NCBI GenBank assembly: GCA_947305005.1
Contig: CAMZCM010000008.1
Span: forward strand, 31,817-95,816
Direction: 5' to 3'
Origin: an uncultured Prevotellaceae bacterium
GTDB lineage: Bacteria > Bacteroidota > Bacteroidia > Bacteroidales > Bacteroidaceae
Length of the DNA stretch: 64,000 nucleotides
The position numbers and the translations under genes are program-made. Positions within the stretch are counted from its first letter, which is position 1. Each line of letters begins with the position of its first letter. Under the pieces are notes generated by a model, which saw only the letters and a list, made by a program, of their open reading frames with translations, did no database searches and was not told the origin of the DNA. This document shows, one piece after another, positions 44,812 through 54,291 of the stretch.

Positions 44812-47800
44812 TTACTCTGCATCTTCCTTAATCTTGCGACCCATGATCAGGTAAGCCGTAGGAGCGGCGATGAACATAGAGGTCAGCGTGCCGATGATGA
44901 CACCAAGAATCATAGCGAAAGCGAAGCTCTTGATGCTGGCACCACCGAAGACGAAGATGAACAGCAAGACGATGAACGTAGAAACTGACGTGTTGATGGT
45001 ACGTGTCAGGGTTGCGTTCAGAGACTGGTTGAACAAAATCTGTTTGTCGCGCTTGGGATAGAGACCCAGGTTCTCACGGATACGGTCGAAGACGACCACC
45101 TTATCGTTGATAGAGTAACCGATACAGGTCAGCAGAGCGCCGATGAACGTCTGGTCGATTTCCAGTGAGAACGGCATCCACCCCCAGCAAGCGGAGAACA
45201 TACCCAGGATGAAGATGGTATCGACAGCCAGAGCGGTGATAGCACCAACGGAGAAAGCCACGTTGCGGAAACGAACGAGGATATACACGAAGATGACAAT
45301 CAGGGCGAGGATGACAGAGATGATAGCACCACGGGTGATGTCAGCAGCGATAGAGGGACCTACCTTCTGAGAACTGATGATAGAACCACCAGCGCGCTCG
45401 TCGCGGTTGATGAAGGTCTGCTCGTCAAGGTCAGCACTCAGGAGACCACCATCCTTCAGGACGGTGAAGAGCTTGCTCTCAATCTCGCTATCTACCTCAC
45501 TGCCGTCCTCATCGATGCGGTAGTTGGTGGAAATACGGATGGTCTTGCCTTCGGTACCCAATGCGATAGCGCTGGTATTGCTCTCGGGGAAAGCATCAGC
45601 CAAGAGAGCACGAACAGCCTCGGGTTGTACCTCGTTCTCAAAGAGAACCACGAAGTTACGACCTCCGGTAAAGTCAATGCTCTGGGAGAAGCCACGACCA
45701 ATCCAGCTGCCAATTGCCAAGATGGCGATGACACCGAAGATGGTGAAGGACTTCTTGTAAGCACCCATGAAGTTGTAGTTGGTGTCGGAGAGGAACTTAC
45801 GGCTGAGACCTGTGGTGAAGGTGAGGTCGAGCCACTTCTCCTTGCTCATCAAGGTGTCGAACACCACACGGGTGAGATAAACAGCGGTGAAGAAGGAGAT
45901 AACGATACCGATGATGTAGGTGGTGGCGAAGCCGCGGATAGGACCTGTACCGAAGTAGTAAAGGATGATACCGGTGAGGACACTCGTCACGTTGGAGTCA
46001 ATAATAGCGCTAAAGGCGTTGCTGTAACCAGCGCTCATAGCCTGGCGTACGGCCTTGCCGCCACGCATCTCTTCCTTCGTGCGCTCAAAGATCAGCACGT
46101 TGGCATCGACAGCCATACCCAAGGTCAGCACCATACCGGCGATACCGCTCATGGTCAGAGCTGCCTGGAAGCTGGTAAGAATACCGAGGGTGAAGAAGAG
46201 GTTGAACAAAAGGGCGCAGTTGGCAACCATACCCGGACGGAAACCGTACATGCTGATCATGTAAAGCATCAGGGCAATGAATGCGAAGATCATGCTCCAC
46301 AGTCCCTGACGGATAGACTCCTGACCGAGTGAGGGACCAACGATTTCATCGCTGACGATGTTAGCGGGAGCTGGCATTTTACCGGACTTGAGCACATTGG
46401 CTAAGTCGCGAGTATCTTCAGGAGTGAAGTGACCCGTGATCTGTGAGTTACCACCTGTGATCTCGTTCTGCACGTTAGGTGCACTATAAACGTAGTTATC
46501 AAGAACGATAGCGATGGGACGATGGATATTGGCCTTGGTCAAGGCAGCCCAACGGCGGGCACCTTCCACATTCATCTGCATGGAGACGCTGGGACGACCG
46601 TTGTTGTCATATTCATCCTTGGCATCGGTAACGACGTCGCCCTCAAGAGGTGCACGACCATTACGCTCAGTGACCTTGATGGCATAGAGTTCGAAGAATT
46701 CTTCGTTCTTGTCGATACCCTTCACGCCCCACAGCAGTTTCATGTCAGCGGGGAGGATAGCCTTAGCTTCTGGAGTCTCAAAAAGAGCATTGATGGCTTC
46801 CATGTCGCGTTTGCCGGCATAACCAACAACAGCGCCATTATCCTGGTTGAGAACCTGAAGACGGGCAAGCAAGGGGTGAGCCTTCAAAGCTTCGTCTGTG
46901 GAAACGGTTGTGCTCTTGGCTGCAGCTTCAGCCTTGTCACCTTTTGCGATAGCAGCGAGAGCGTCATCAGCAGCGGGAACAGCAGCAGAGTCGGCCTCTG
47001 CAGCGGGTTCTTCGGTAGCCTCAGCAGCCTCGGGAGCTTCTTCACTAGCTTCCTCTACGCCAGCGGCAGCAAGCTTGCTGTCAAGCTGTACGAGGAACGG
47101 AGTAGCCTCAGAGGTGGTATAGGTCTCCCAGAACTCCAGATTAGCAGAACCTTGGAGGAGTTTACGGACACGGTCGGGCTCCTTGATACCGGGAAGCTCC
47201 ACCATGATGCGGCCTTCCTGACCTTCGAGCGCCTGGATGTTGGGTTGTACGACACCAAAACGGTCGATACGGGTACGGATAACGTTGAAGGAGTTATCAA
47301 TAGCAGTCTTCACTTCTTCGCGAAGAACGCTCTCCACTTCACGGTCGGTGCTCTTGGTATTTACCTTACCACGCAACTGTTGGGTTGCAAACAATTCGGC
47401 AAGGTTGCTGTTTGGAGCCAATGCCTTGTAGTCCTTGACAAACAGTGAGATAAAATCACCCTGACCAGCCTTGGCCTCATTCTTAGCTTGTTCAACAGCT
47501 TGGTTAAAGTTGGCATCTTCTTTGTGATCTGCAAGTGCCTTAACGACATCAGGAACAGATACTTCCAAGATGACATTCATACCGCCTTTCAAATCCAGAC
47601 CCAATCCGATACCCATTTCGCGGCATTCTTTCAGTGTCCATACACCGAAATAAACGGGCTCATTTGCGAGAGAGTCCAAGTAATGCTGAGCTGCATCTTC
47701 ACCCTCAATAGCTGCAATCTCTTCAGCCTTGCTTTCATAGTGATTCGTCACAAATGAAAAGCTGAGATAGAAGATGCAGACAAGGGCAAGCAGAACAGCG

Positions 47801-47829
47801 AAAACTTTTACAAATCCTTTGTTTTGCAT
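44812..47829 (-). CDS. secDF: Fused protein-export subunits SecD-SecF
   Basis: SecDF uses proton flow to pull exported proteins through SecYEG. The 1005-residue protein is a natural fusion, usual in Bacteroidetes. The SecD part (1-640) has LDLKGGMNVILEV, TRIDRFGVVQPNIQ, VELPGIKEPDRVRKLL and GIAGMVLTLGMAVDANVLIFERTKEEM (split as the conserved loop). The SecF part (about 690-1000) has IDFTGGRNF, GPSIAADITRGA and GYSINDKVVVFDRIREN. An Ala/Glu-rich low-complexity insert lies at about 250-310. Twelve membrane helices are expected. Confidence 0.95.
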   Translation of the reverse strand: MQNKGFVKVFAVLLALVCIFYLSFSFVTNHYESKAEEIAAIEGEDAAQHYLDSLANEPVYFGVWTLKECREMGIGLGLDLKGGMNVILEVSVPDVVKALADHKEDANFNQAVEQAKNEAKAGQGDFISLFVKDYKALAPNSNLAELFATQQLRGKVNTKSTDREVESVLREEVKTAIDNSFNVIRTRIDRFGVVQPNIQALEGQEGRIMVELPGIKEPDRVRKLLQGSANLEFWETYTTSEATPFLVQLDSKLAAAGVEEASEEAPEAAEATEEPAAEADSAAVPAADDALAAIAKGDKAEAAAKSTTVSTDEALKAHPLLARLQVLNQDNGAVVGYAGKRDMEAINALFETPEAKAILPADMKLLWGVKGIDKNEEFFELYAIKVTERNGRAPLEGDVVTDAKDEYDNNGRPSVSMQMNVEGARRWAALTKANIHRPIAIVLDNYVYSAPNVQNEITGGNSQITGHFTPEDTRDLANVLKSGKMPAPANIVSDEIVGPSLGQESIRQGLWSMIFAFIALMLYMISMYGFRPGMVANCALLFNLFFTLGILTSFQAALTMSGIAGMVLTLGMAVDANVLIFERTKEEMRGGKAVRQAMSAGYSNAFSAIIDSNVTSVLTGIILYYFGTGPIRGFATTYIIGIVISFFTAVYLTRVVFDTLMSKEKWLDLTFTTGLSRKFLSDTNYNFMGAYKKSFTIFGVIAILAIGSWIGRGFSQSIDFTGGRNFVVLFENEVQPEAVRALLADAFPESNTSAIALGTEGKTIRISTNYRIDEDGSEVDSEIESKLFTVLKDGGLLSADLDEQTFINRDERAGGSIISSQKVGPSIAADITRGAIISVILALIVIFVYILVRFRNVAFSVGAITALAVDTIFILGMFSACWGWMPFSLEIDQTFIGALLTCIGYSINDKVVVFDRIRENLGLYPKRDKQILFNQSLNATLTRTINTSVSTFIVLLFIFVFGGASIKSFAFAMILGVIIGTLTSMFIAAPTAYLIMGRKIKEDAE

Positions 47830-47909
47830 TTTGTTTGAATTGATAGTTATTTGTTATTGTTTGAATCTTTTTTTAAGGCCAAAATAGGCTTCATGCCCAA
47901 AATAGCGCG

Positions 47910-47917
47910 CAAATATA
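47910..47917 (-). promoter_or_regulatory. -7 box of the secDF promoter
   Basis: TATATTTG on the minus strand, 80 bp before the secDF start. No good -33 element was seen. Confidence 0.45.
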
Positions 47918-47984
47918 CGTTTTTTTTGTTGAAGAATCGCGCTTATTGGGCAAATATTTAGCTTTTTAGATGTTTTTTGATGTG

Positions 47985-49046
47985 TTAAGGGGTCTTTTTC
48001 GTTAGTTTTGTCTGTATAGGGAAGTGGTCAGAGTATGAAATACTACGATTTACATGTGTTTCATGGCTTTGCCAATAGCTGGAACTAAAAAGGATGTGAT
48101 CAATGCGTATAGGAAAGCCTTTTTCATGGAATGTGAAACCTAAGCCGTTACCACTATCACGATAAGCGCTGGTGAGGTGACGTGTCAGGATACGATGTGT
48201 ATAGGAAACAGGTGTGTCGTTGAAGTCGCCACACACAATAACAGGTCTTGGTAACCAGGATTCAATGATGGTAGAGATGGTATCAGCCTGTGCTGCACGT
48301 GAGGGAGACGCGTTGGAGAGGTACTCGAAAATGGGCGCCAGTTCCTTGCGCATAGAATCTGCTTCATGCTTTTTCAGCGCTTCACGATATGCATCTTTCA
48401 TCTTGGGGGATAGCAGATTACTTTGCAAATGCAGGTTGATAAGCATAATGGTATCAGTTCCAGCTTGTAGGAAAGCTTGTAAGGCATGACATCTTTGTCC
48501 TTGCAATGCAAGGGTGTCACCAGAAAGAATCGGGAATCGGGAATAAATGGTAAATTCCCTTATACTGATATATTCATATCCTTTAGCCACAAACGAATCT
48601 GTTAAAGAGCTTTTATTAAAAGATTCTTGTAGGCAGATGATATCAGCCTCGGAGTTGGTTAAGAAAGAAAAAACGGCATTACTGCCATCATCAAGATTCG
48701 CTTCTGGACCGCCGTAGTCATGAGTGTTGTAAGAAAGGATGTTCAGGATGGAATCATTCGGAAGATGGGAAGGAAAGTTCACGGGGAAATAATCGCGAAT
48801 GAAACTGCTGCAAGCTAACAAGCCAACGATGGGAATCCAAATGCGTTTAACCTTGAAAATCAACCAGAAGAGAACAAATAGTACATTCACCAATAAAAAA
48901 CCGGGAAAGGCTAAAGTGATGACACCTAACCGAGGATATGTTTCCGGATGTAAATAAGTAAAACTGCAACACAACCACAATAGTAGAATTGTAGCTATAT
49001 TAGCACCTGTAAAGATTTGAACGAGTATCGATCGGATGACTTTCAT
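47985..49046 (-). CDS. Membrane-anchored endonuclease/exonuclease/phosphatase-family protein
   Basis: The 353-residue protein has three N-terminal membrane helices (about 10-105) and then an EEP-superfamily catalytic domain. Its signatures are LNILSYNTHDYGG, IICLQESFN (metal Glu), INLHLQSN, VVCGDFNDTPVSYTH-type residues (CGDFNDTP) and YSDHFPI (catalytic Asp-His). Such proteins hydrolyse phosphodiesters in nucleic acids, sphingolipids or inositol phosphates, and the substrate cannot be told. The start overlaps the rhomboid gene by 4 bp, so the two are coupled. Confidence 0.88.
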   Translation of the reverse strand: MKVIRSILVQIFTGANIATILLLWLCCSFTYLHPETYPRLGVITLAFPGFLLVNVLFVLFWLIFKVKRIWIPIVGLLACSSFIRDYFPVNFPSHLPNDSILNILSYNTHDYGGPEANLDDGSNAVFSFLTNSEADIICLQESFNKSSLTDSFVAKGYEYISIREFTIYSRFPILSGDTLALQGQRCHALQAFLQAGTDTIMLINLHLQSNLLSPKMKDAYREALKKHEADSMRKELAPIFEYLSNASPSRAAQADTISTIIESWLPRPVIVCGDFNDTPVSYTHRILTRHLTSAYRDSGNGLGFTFHEKGFPIRIDHILFSSSYWQSHETHVNRSISYSDHFPIQTKLTKKTP

Positions 49047-50047
49047 CGTTGACTGGCATCAAATAGCTTTTTCTTTTCTTCAGACGTAAGGCTTTCATAA
49101 CCACCCTGCTTGACTTTAGACAATATGCGGTCAATTTCCTCTTCACGTTCTTTCTTTTGTTGGTTCCATTGCATAGCATCGTCATGCTTGCTATGGTTGA
49201 TGTGAACATGCATTTTGGGTTTGCGCATATTCTTGTACCAAGTTTGAAAACGTGTCCAAAGACCTTGCTTTCTAGAATGAACATTGGTCACATCTTCATA
49301 TCTCGTGTAATGTCTATCATAGTTGTTAAATCCACTGAAACCACCATATCCATTTCCGCTGCCACCGAAGAAACGGTTATTGTCATTAGGGTGTTTCCGC
49401 CAATAAAGGATAAGGGCGAGACCAAAGAGCATTCCTCCGAGATGTGCCATGTGAGCAACGCCATCACCGGGGTTTCCCAAAGCGCTCATAAGTTCAATAA
49501 CAGCATAGCCAAGGACAAACCATTTTGCCTTAATGGGAATAGGAATGGGAATAATAAACATTCGCTCTTCGGGAAAAGTCATGCCGAAACTCAGTAGTAC
49601 ACCATAGACAGCACCAGAAGCACCTACTGTGGTCCATCGGTTCAAATATGCATCCATAGGGATAACAAGGCCTTCCAGACTCACATTGGAATATGTGTCC
49701 AAACCTTCATATATATAATGAATATACTGTACACCCTCTTGCATGAGACCTGCACCCAATCCACACACGATATAATAGAAAAGGAAACGCTGCGATCCCA
49801 TCACCTGTTCCATGATGCGACCAAACATCCATACAGCAAACATGTTGAAGAAGATGTGCTCCAGTCCACCATGAACAAACATGTAGGTGAACAGTTGGTA
49901 GAGCTTGAAATCAGAAGCCAGGAAGAAATGAAGACCTAACAAATCGTCGAAATCGATGCCGTAACGAATCAATACTACTTTACCCAAATACATCAAAAGA
50001 TTGATGATGATGAGATTTTTTGTTACAGGCGGCATATTTATATTCAT
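49043..50047 (-). CDS. Rhomboid-family intramembrane serine protease
   Basis: The 334-residue protein has six membrane helices with FVHGGLEHIFFNM (about 57-69), the nucleophile motif GASGAVYG (S144) and the catalytic His in AHLGG (H202). A Gly/Asn/Tyr-rich linker (about 220-245) and a long, charged cytoplasmic tail (about 250-334) follow, ending in a short SKVKQGGYESLTSEEKKKLF helix typical of DUF6576-like tails in Bacteroidetes rhomboids. It cleaves substrates within the membrane. It is co-transcribed with the EEP gene. Confidence 0.93.
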   Translation of the reverse strand: MNINMPPVTKNLIIINLLMYLGKVVLIRYGIDFDDLLGLHFFLASDFKLYQLFTYMFVHGGLEHIFFNMFAVWMFGRIMEQVMGSQRFLFYYIVCGLGAGLMQEGVQYIHYIYEGLDTYSNVSLEGLVIPMDAYLNRWTTVGASGAVYGVLLSFGMTFPEERMFIIPIPIPIKAKWFVLGYAVIELMSALGNPGDGVAHMAHLGGMLFGLALILYWRKHPNDNNRFFGGSGNGYGGFSGFNNYDRHYTRYEDVTNVHSRKQGLWTRFQTWYKNMRKPKMHVHINHSKHDDAMQWNQQKKEREEEIDRILSKVKQGGYESLTSEEKKKLFDASQR

Positions 50048-50076
50048 AAAAGCTTATTTTTATCAGTTTGAGGCCG

Positions 50077-50084
50077 CAAAAGTA
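50077..50084 (-). promoter_or_regulatory. -7 box of the rhomboid-EEP operon
   Basis: TACTTTTG on the minus strand, 30 bp before the start codon. Confidence 0.5.
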
Positions 50085-50156
50085 GGTATTTTTACGCTCA
50101 TTTTATGGGTAAAAGACATAAAAATCAAAAAAATCATATTTTTTTTCTTCAAAAAC

Positions 50157-50187
50157 TTTGTAAGAATAGCAACTTTACCTACATTTG
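50157..50187 (+). promoter_or_regulatory. Promoter of the HU gene
   Basis: TTTG (50157-50160) and TACATTTG (50180-50187) stand 19 bp apart, giving a leader of about 85 nt. Confidence 0.7.
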
Positions 50188-50276
50188 TGGGCAAGAATCA
50201 TGGATTTCACTACTTTTATAGACTAAACAGACTAATAGTTCTTATATTTAATTAATCCCTTTTTAACAAAATCATT

Positions 50277-50549
50277 ATGAACAAAACAGAATTGACAAGC
50301 GCCATCGCCGAGAAAGCCGGCTTGACGAAAGTAGATGCCAAGAAGGCTCTTGATGCAACAATCGAAGCTATCACCGCTGCTTTGAAGGGTGGTGACAAGG
50401 TTGCTCTCATTGGTTTCGGTACATTCTCCGTTGCAAAGCGTGAGGCACGTCAGGGTATCAACCCCCAGACCAAGCAAGTGATTAAGATTGCTGCTAAGAA
50501 GCAAGCTAAGTTCAAGGCAGGTGCTGAGCTCGACGCTGCTATCCAGTAA
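50277..50549 (+). CDS. HU-family nucleoid protein
   Basis: The 90-residue protein matches the HU/IHF family over its full length: MNKTELTSAIAEKAGLTKVD, ALIGFGTFSVAKREARQG and the DNA-binding beta arm with INPQTKQVIKIAAKKQAKFK. It bends and compacts DNA as a dimer. It is monocistronic, with its own promoter and terminator. Confidence 0.95.
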   Translation: MNKTELTSAIAEKAGLTKVDAKKALDATIEAITAALKGGDKVALIGFGTFSVAKREARQGINPQTKQVIKIAAKKQAKFKAGAELDAAIQ

Positions 50550-50572
50550 GCATTTGGTTCATCAAATTTAAA

Positions 50573-50601
50573 AAAGCTGTCTCTTGCGGGACAGCTTTTT
50601 T
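50573..50601 (+). terminator. Terminator of the HU gene (possibly bidirectional)
   Basis: AAAGCTGTC (50573-50581) pairs with GACAGCTTT (50590-50598), followed by more T residues. The A-run before it on the other strand lets it also serve the convergent autokinase gene. Confidence 0.88.
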
Positions 50602-50639
50602 TATGATTTCTTTTTACGACGAAGGCGTTTATTCTTTTC

Positions 50640-53033
50640 TTATTTATTACGTTTCTTGTCTTCTTCGCTGTTGGTATAACCATAGCCGTAACCATAGCCG
50701 TAACCGTAGCCATAGCGACCATAACCATAGCCATAACGTTTCTTTTCCATCTTAGAGTCATTGATGATGATGCAGAGTTTATTGAACTTCTTCTCTTGGT
50801 AGAGTCGTTCCAGTTCGGGCAGATAACGACGGTCAATCTTACCTTCTCTAATTACATATAGCGTTACTTCTGCCACACGGTTAACGATACCTGCATCTGC
50901 AATCACCTGTGCTGGTACATTGTCTATGACAATATAATCATAGCTATTTTTAAGTTCTTCAATTAAGAGCTCTAAGCGATTGCTCATGAGCAATTCTGAA
51001 GGATTGGGAGGTGTAATGCCAGCAGGTAGCATATCTACATTTTCCGCATTATTCTTAATAATGAGGCTTTGGAGATCATTAGTAGCACCACTCAGATATG
51101 AAGTTAGACCTTCTCGGGTAGCTTTTCCTAATAGTTTGGTCTGGGTGCGTTTACGGATATCAGTGTCCAAAAGGATCACTTTTTTGCCCGTCATGCCTAA
51201 TGCAACAGCAAAGTTACGTGAGATAAAGGTCTTTCCTTCACCAGGTATTGTAGAAGTGAACATGATGACACGAGCGTCTTTCTGAACAAAATTCAAACTG
51301 AAACGGAGCATACGGAACGCTTCGTTAATGGAATCTGATTTCTGGGCTCCTACGAGTATTTCTGAATCATTAATTTCTTCTTTACGATGAGGAATCTCGC
51401 CAACCACAGGAATTGTTGTGTATTTCTCGACATCCTTGCGCCCTCGCACACTCATGTTCAACAAATTGCGAATATGGAAAAAAGCAAAAGGAAAAATGAT
51501 ACCGACCAATAATGAAACAATAAGAATGATTCTCTTACGTGGCGCAATGGGTATATTGGAGCCAAAAGGTTGTTCAATAATACGAATATTGGCTTCAGTA
51601 ATCGCTAACTGAAGAGCTGTTTCCTCTCGTTTATTCAGCAAATACGTATAAAGAGTTTCCTTAATACTCTGCTGACGTGAGATGTCCAATCCTTTTTTCT
51701 CTTTTTCAGGAATATTAGTGATGTTACTGCTTAATTTTGCCTCTTCCTGTTTAGCACGGTTTAACTGCACATTGAGTGAGCTCAGATAGGCATTGGTGGA
51801 GGCTATGATAGCCTTTTTCATCTGTGTCAATGTACTTGTTAACTGTTGGATATGCGGGTTGTCATCACTTGACTTTTCGTAAAGACGGTTAAATTCCAGT
51901 AGTTTCTCATTGTAGTGAGAAATCTGGCTTTGTAATCCCGCATCGGTCAAACCTCCTAATGATGGAATCAGATCTTTGGTATTAGATGTGTTCTTCAGTT
52001 CTTCCAATAAGAATCTGACTACACTAATTTGTGATTCCAGTTGGATGCTGCGTTGGCGTGCCTGACTGCTTTCTTGAAGAAAGAGACGAGCGTTCTCCTG
52101 AATACTTACCAACTGATTACGCTGTTTGAACTCTGCCAGTTCTCCTTCTACATCACTTAGTTCCTTACTGATGAATTCGATACGTTTGTCAATAAAAGCA
52201 GCAGTGCTTTCAGCAATACGGTTCTTGTCATCAATGATACTTTTACGATAAGCATCCAATACCGCGTTCAGAATGTCTGTAGCACGTCGGATATTGTTAT
52301 CGGAATAGGTAATACGCACCAATGTGCTTTGCTTATCCATTTCGCCGGCATCCAAAGCCCCCCCATAGTTATTAGCTGCAGCTTCTATGGATGTACGTGT
52401 AACAAAAATCTTCTCGCCGTCAAATTGTTCCAGGTATCGTTCATCGGCTTCGAGAATCATCCCACCAAAAGGCATCTCTATTCTCTGGCCGAAGTTGACG
52501 GTTTGGTCAAAATCATATTCTTTGTCGCCATATTTTAGTTGTGAGATGTTGACTTCATGTCCTTGGATGGAAGCCACGAAACTATAAGGGCGGAGTGTCT
52601 CTAAGGAGTCAAATATGGCAGTAAATGGTTTAACATCATAAAGAGAAAGGGTCTGCAGATGATGCTTATATCTGTAGTATGTATCTAAGTGCAACTCGCG
52701 TACCACTACCTTCATGAGCTGGTGGCTTTGGAGAATGTAAACCTCGTTCTTTACACTGGAGCCTATCATGACACCGTTTAGCTGCATGAGGGCGTCCGTG
52801 CCTTTTCCACGGCTGCTGGCTGCTCCTGATGAACTTTCATCTTTCACCAACATCACCGCAGAGCGCTTATAAATATTGGGACGCGTAGCCAAATACAGTT
52901 GTCCAATGGCAAAACATAATATGGAAGAGGCGATAAACCACTTCCAATTATAAACGAAGATATCAAGCATATCTCTTAGTGAGATCATGTCTTCGTCTTC
53001 TTGTTTTTGTTTCTTTAGGTTCGTTGTTCTCAT
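50640..53033 (-). CDS. Wzc-type polysaccharide co-polymerase/tyrosine autokinase
   Basis: From ATG 53033 (MRTTNLKKQKQEDEDM) the protein has 797 residues: an N-terminal membrane helix and Wzz domain (LRDMLDIFVYNWKWFIASS), a long periplasmic coiled-coil part (about 260-480), a second helix (IILIVSLLVGIIFPFAFF) and a BY-kinase domain with STIPGEGKTF (Walker A, K about 601), VILLDTDIRK (A') and YDYIVIDNVPA (Walker B). The C-terminus is a Tyr-Gly run of about ten tyrosines, the autophosphorylation cluster, encoded by 12-bp tandem repeats. No other capsule genes are near. The open frame to 53090 crosses the promoter. Confidence 0.92.
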   Translation of the reverse strand: MRTTNLKKQKQEDEDMISLRDMLDIFVYNWKWFIASSILCFAIGQLYLATRPNIYKRSAVMLVKDESSSGAASSRGKGTDALMQLNGVMIGSSVKNEVYILQSHQLMKVVVRELHLDTYYRYKHHLQTLSLYDVKPFTAIFDSLETLRPYSFVASIQGHEVNISQLKYGDKEYDFDQTVNFGQRIEMPFGGMILEADERYLEQFDGEKIFVTRTSIEAAANNYGGALDAGEMDKQSTLVRITYSDNNIRRATDILNAVLDAYRKSIIDDKNRIAESTAAFIDKRIEFISKELSDVEGELAEFKQRNQLVSIQENARLFLQESSQARQRSIQLESQISVVRFLLEELKNTSNTKDLIPSLGGLTDAGLQSQISHYNEKLLEFNRLYEKSSDDNPHIQQLTSTLTQMKKAIIASTNAYLSSLNVQLNRAKQEEAKLSSNITNIPEKEKKGLDISRQQSIKETLYTYLLNKREETALQLAITEANIRIIEQPFGSNIPIAPRKRIILIVSLLVGIIFPFAFFHIRNLLNMSVRGRKDVEKYTTIPVVGEIPHRKEEINDSEILVGAQKSDSINEAFRMLRFSLNFVQKDARVIMFTSTIPGEGKTFISRNFAVALGMTGKKVILLDTDIRKRTQTKLLGKATREGLTSYLSGATNDLQSLIIKNNAENVDMLPAGITPPNPSELLMSNRLELLIEELKNSYDYIVIDNVPAQVIADAGIVNRVAEVTLYVIREGKIDRRYLPELERLYQEKKFNKLCIIINDSKMEKKRYGYGYGRYGYGYGYGYGYGYTNSEEDKKRNK
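50675..50745. repeat. Tandem repeat encoding the Tyr-Gly tail
   Basis: Units of the type CCATAGCCGTAA (12 bp, coding for YGYG) follow one another at the 3' end of the autokinase gene. Loss or gain of units would change the number of phosphorylatable tyrosines without a frameshift. Confidence 0.75.
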
Positions 53034-53055
53034 ATAGAATTTATTGTACGGGGTG

Positions 53056-53063
53056 CAAAAGTA
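53056..53063 (-). promoter_or_regulatory. -7 box of the autokinase promoter
   Basis: TACTTTTG on the minus strand, about 22 bp before ATG 53033. It excludes the upstream start at 53090. Confidence 0.6.
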
Positions 53064-53163
53064 AGCAAAATAATAGAATAACAGGCACAAAATTGCAAAA
53101 ATAATTGTCTAACTCAATCAAAATGCCTACCTTGCGCTCGGAAAACGTAAAAACGAACCTTTT

Positions 53164-53733
53164 GTGAGAGTTTTTTTTATTGTTTTGATGTCATTATGTA
53201 TGCCTGTTAGCTTGCTGTCACAACCACTAACAGTCCAACGTGGCAACGCGTCCTATTATTCAGACCGCCTTCATGGACGTCTTATGAGTAATGGAAAGCC
53301 ATATCATCGTGATAGTATGACGTGTGCACATCTGCGTTATCCTTTGGGAACGTGGTTACACGTCCGTAATTTATCGAATGACAAGGAAGTTACTGTCCGT
53401 GTGACGGACAGAGGTCCTTATTCCCGTAAATTTGTGATTGACTTATCGCGTGCTGCGGCGCGTGAACTGGGAATCATCCAACATGGTTACCGTCCAGTAG
53501 AAATCACGCCTTTTATACCTTTGCGTGTTCCCTATCTCTATCAACCATCATCTGAAAAGCCAGAATTGAGCTTAGGCTTTTCAGATGATGACGATATTTT
53601 GCAACCCTATTGGGAAGATTCACTGGCGCTTTCGTTGCATCGTGATACGACGCTGTTTCAACGTGTCAAACAGATGCATCAACATCATGTCGTGCGTAAG
53701 TCTTCCAAACAGTCTCGGCGCCAACGTCGGTAA
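53164..53733 (+). CDS. rlpA: RlpA-like double-psi beta-barrel protein
   Basis: The 189-residue protein begins with GTG (no ATG fits), has a signal peptide (about 1-19, VSLLSQ) and an RlpA domain: GNASYYSDRLHGRLMSNG, TCAHLRYPLGTWLHVRNLSN and VTVRVTDRGPYSRKFVIDLS (catalytic-type Asp). RlpA proteins bind or cut peptidoglycan lacking stem peptides. No SPOR domain is present, and the C-terminal tail is basic (RKSSKQSRRQRR). Its 3' end overlaps the convergent pnuT gene by 49 bp. Confidence 0.88.
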   Translation: MRVFFIVLMSLCMPVSLLSQPLTVQRGNASYYSDRLHGRLMSNGKPYHRDSMTCAHLRYPLGTWLHVRNLSNDKEVTVRVTDRGPYSRKFVIDLSRAAARELGIIQHGYRPVEITPFIPLRVPYLYQPSSEKPELSLGFSDDDDILQPYWEDSLALSLHRDTTLFQRVKQMHQHHVVRKSSKQSRRQRR

Positions 53734-54284
53734 CCGGCGATGGCGATAACAACGTAAAGGGCATATAAGGATGCCTTGAAAGGAATGTCCTTGCTGAAAT
53801 AAAGCCAGCAAGTGACAACATCTACAGCAATCCAGATCAACCACTGTTCTAAATATTTATGGGCTAATGCCCAAATTCCGACGAGCGATAAGGATGTCGT
53901 AAAGGCATCAGCCACGGGGACAGTGCTATCTGTGAAGTGAGAGAGAAAATACCAGATGCCTGCCCATAATACTAAAGCAATGCCGCTCCAGCACAAGGCA
54001 AGGCGCACAGGAATATGGGTGATGGGAGTCTCCTCTGAAATTGTCGTAGCAACTTCAGAGGAGACTGTGTGTTTCCATCTCCAAAATCCATACGCGGTCA
54101 TGGCCAAATAATAAAACTCCATGCCACAGTCGGCATATAAACCTTTTTGATAATAAAGAACGATGCCGAGAATCTGCATGACAGCTCCCACTGCCCACAT
54201 CCATAGCGAAGCTTTGTACTCCAGAAGGATGTAAGCAAGACCGAGGGCAGTCGTAGTAATATCAAGCCAATTCAACGTAAACAT
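53685..54284 (-). CDS. pnuT: PnuC-family thiamine transporter PnuT
   Basis: The 199-residue protein has seven predicted membrane helices of the PnuC fold: LDITTTALGLAYILLEYK, MTAYGFWRWKH (the conserved W-rich motif) and LIWIAVDVVTCWLYFSKDI. PnuC relatives carry nicotinamide riboside, riboflavin or thiamine. Position behind a TPP-riboswitch-controlled TonB receptor marks this one as the thiamine member (PnuT). It starts 7 bp after the receptor stop. The thiamine kinase gene often found third in this operon is missing here. Confidence 0.88.
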   Translation of the reverse strand: MFTLNWLDITTTALGLAYILLEYKASLWMWAVGAVMQILGIVLYYQKGLYADCGMEFYYLAMTAYGFWRWKHTVSSEVATTISEETPITHIPVRLALCWSGIALVLWAGIWYFLSHFTDSTVPVADAFTTSLSLVGIWALAHKYLEQWLIWIAVDVVTCWLYFSKDIPFKASLYALYVVIAIAGYRRWRRDCLEDLRTT

Positions 54285-54291
54285 TAATCCA

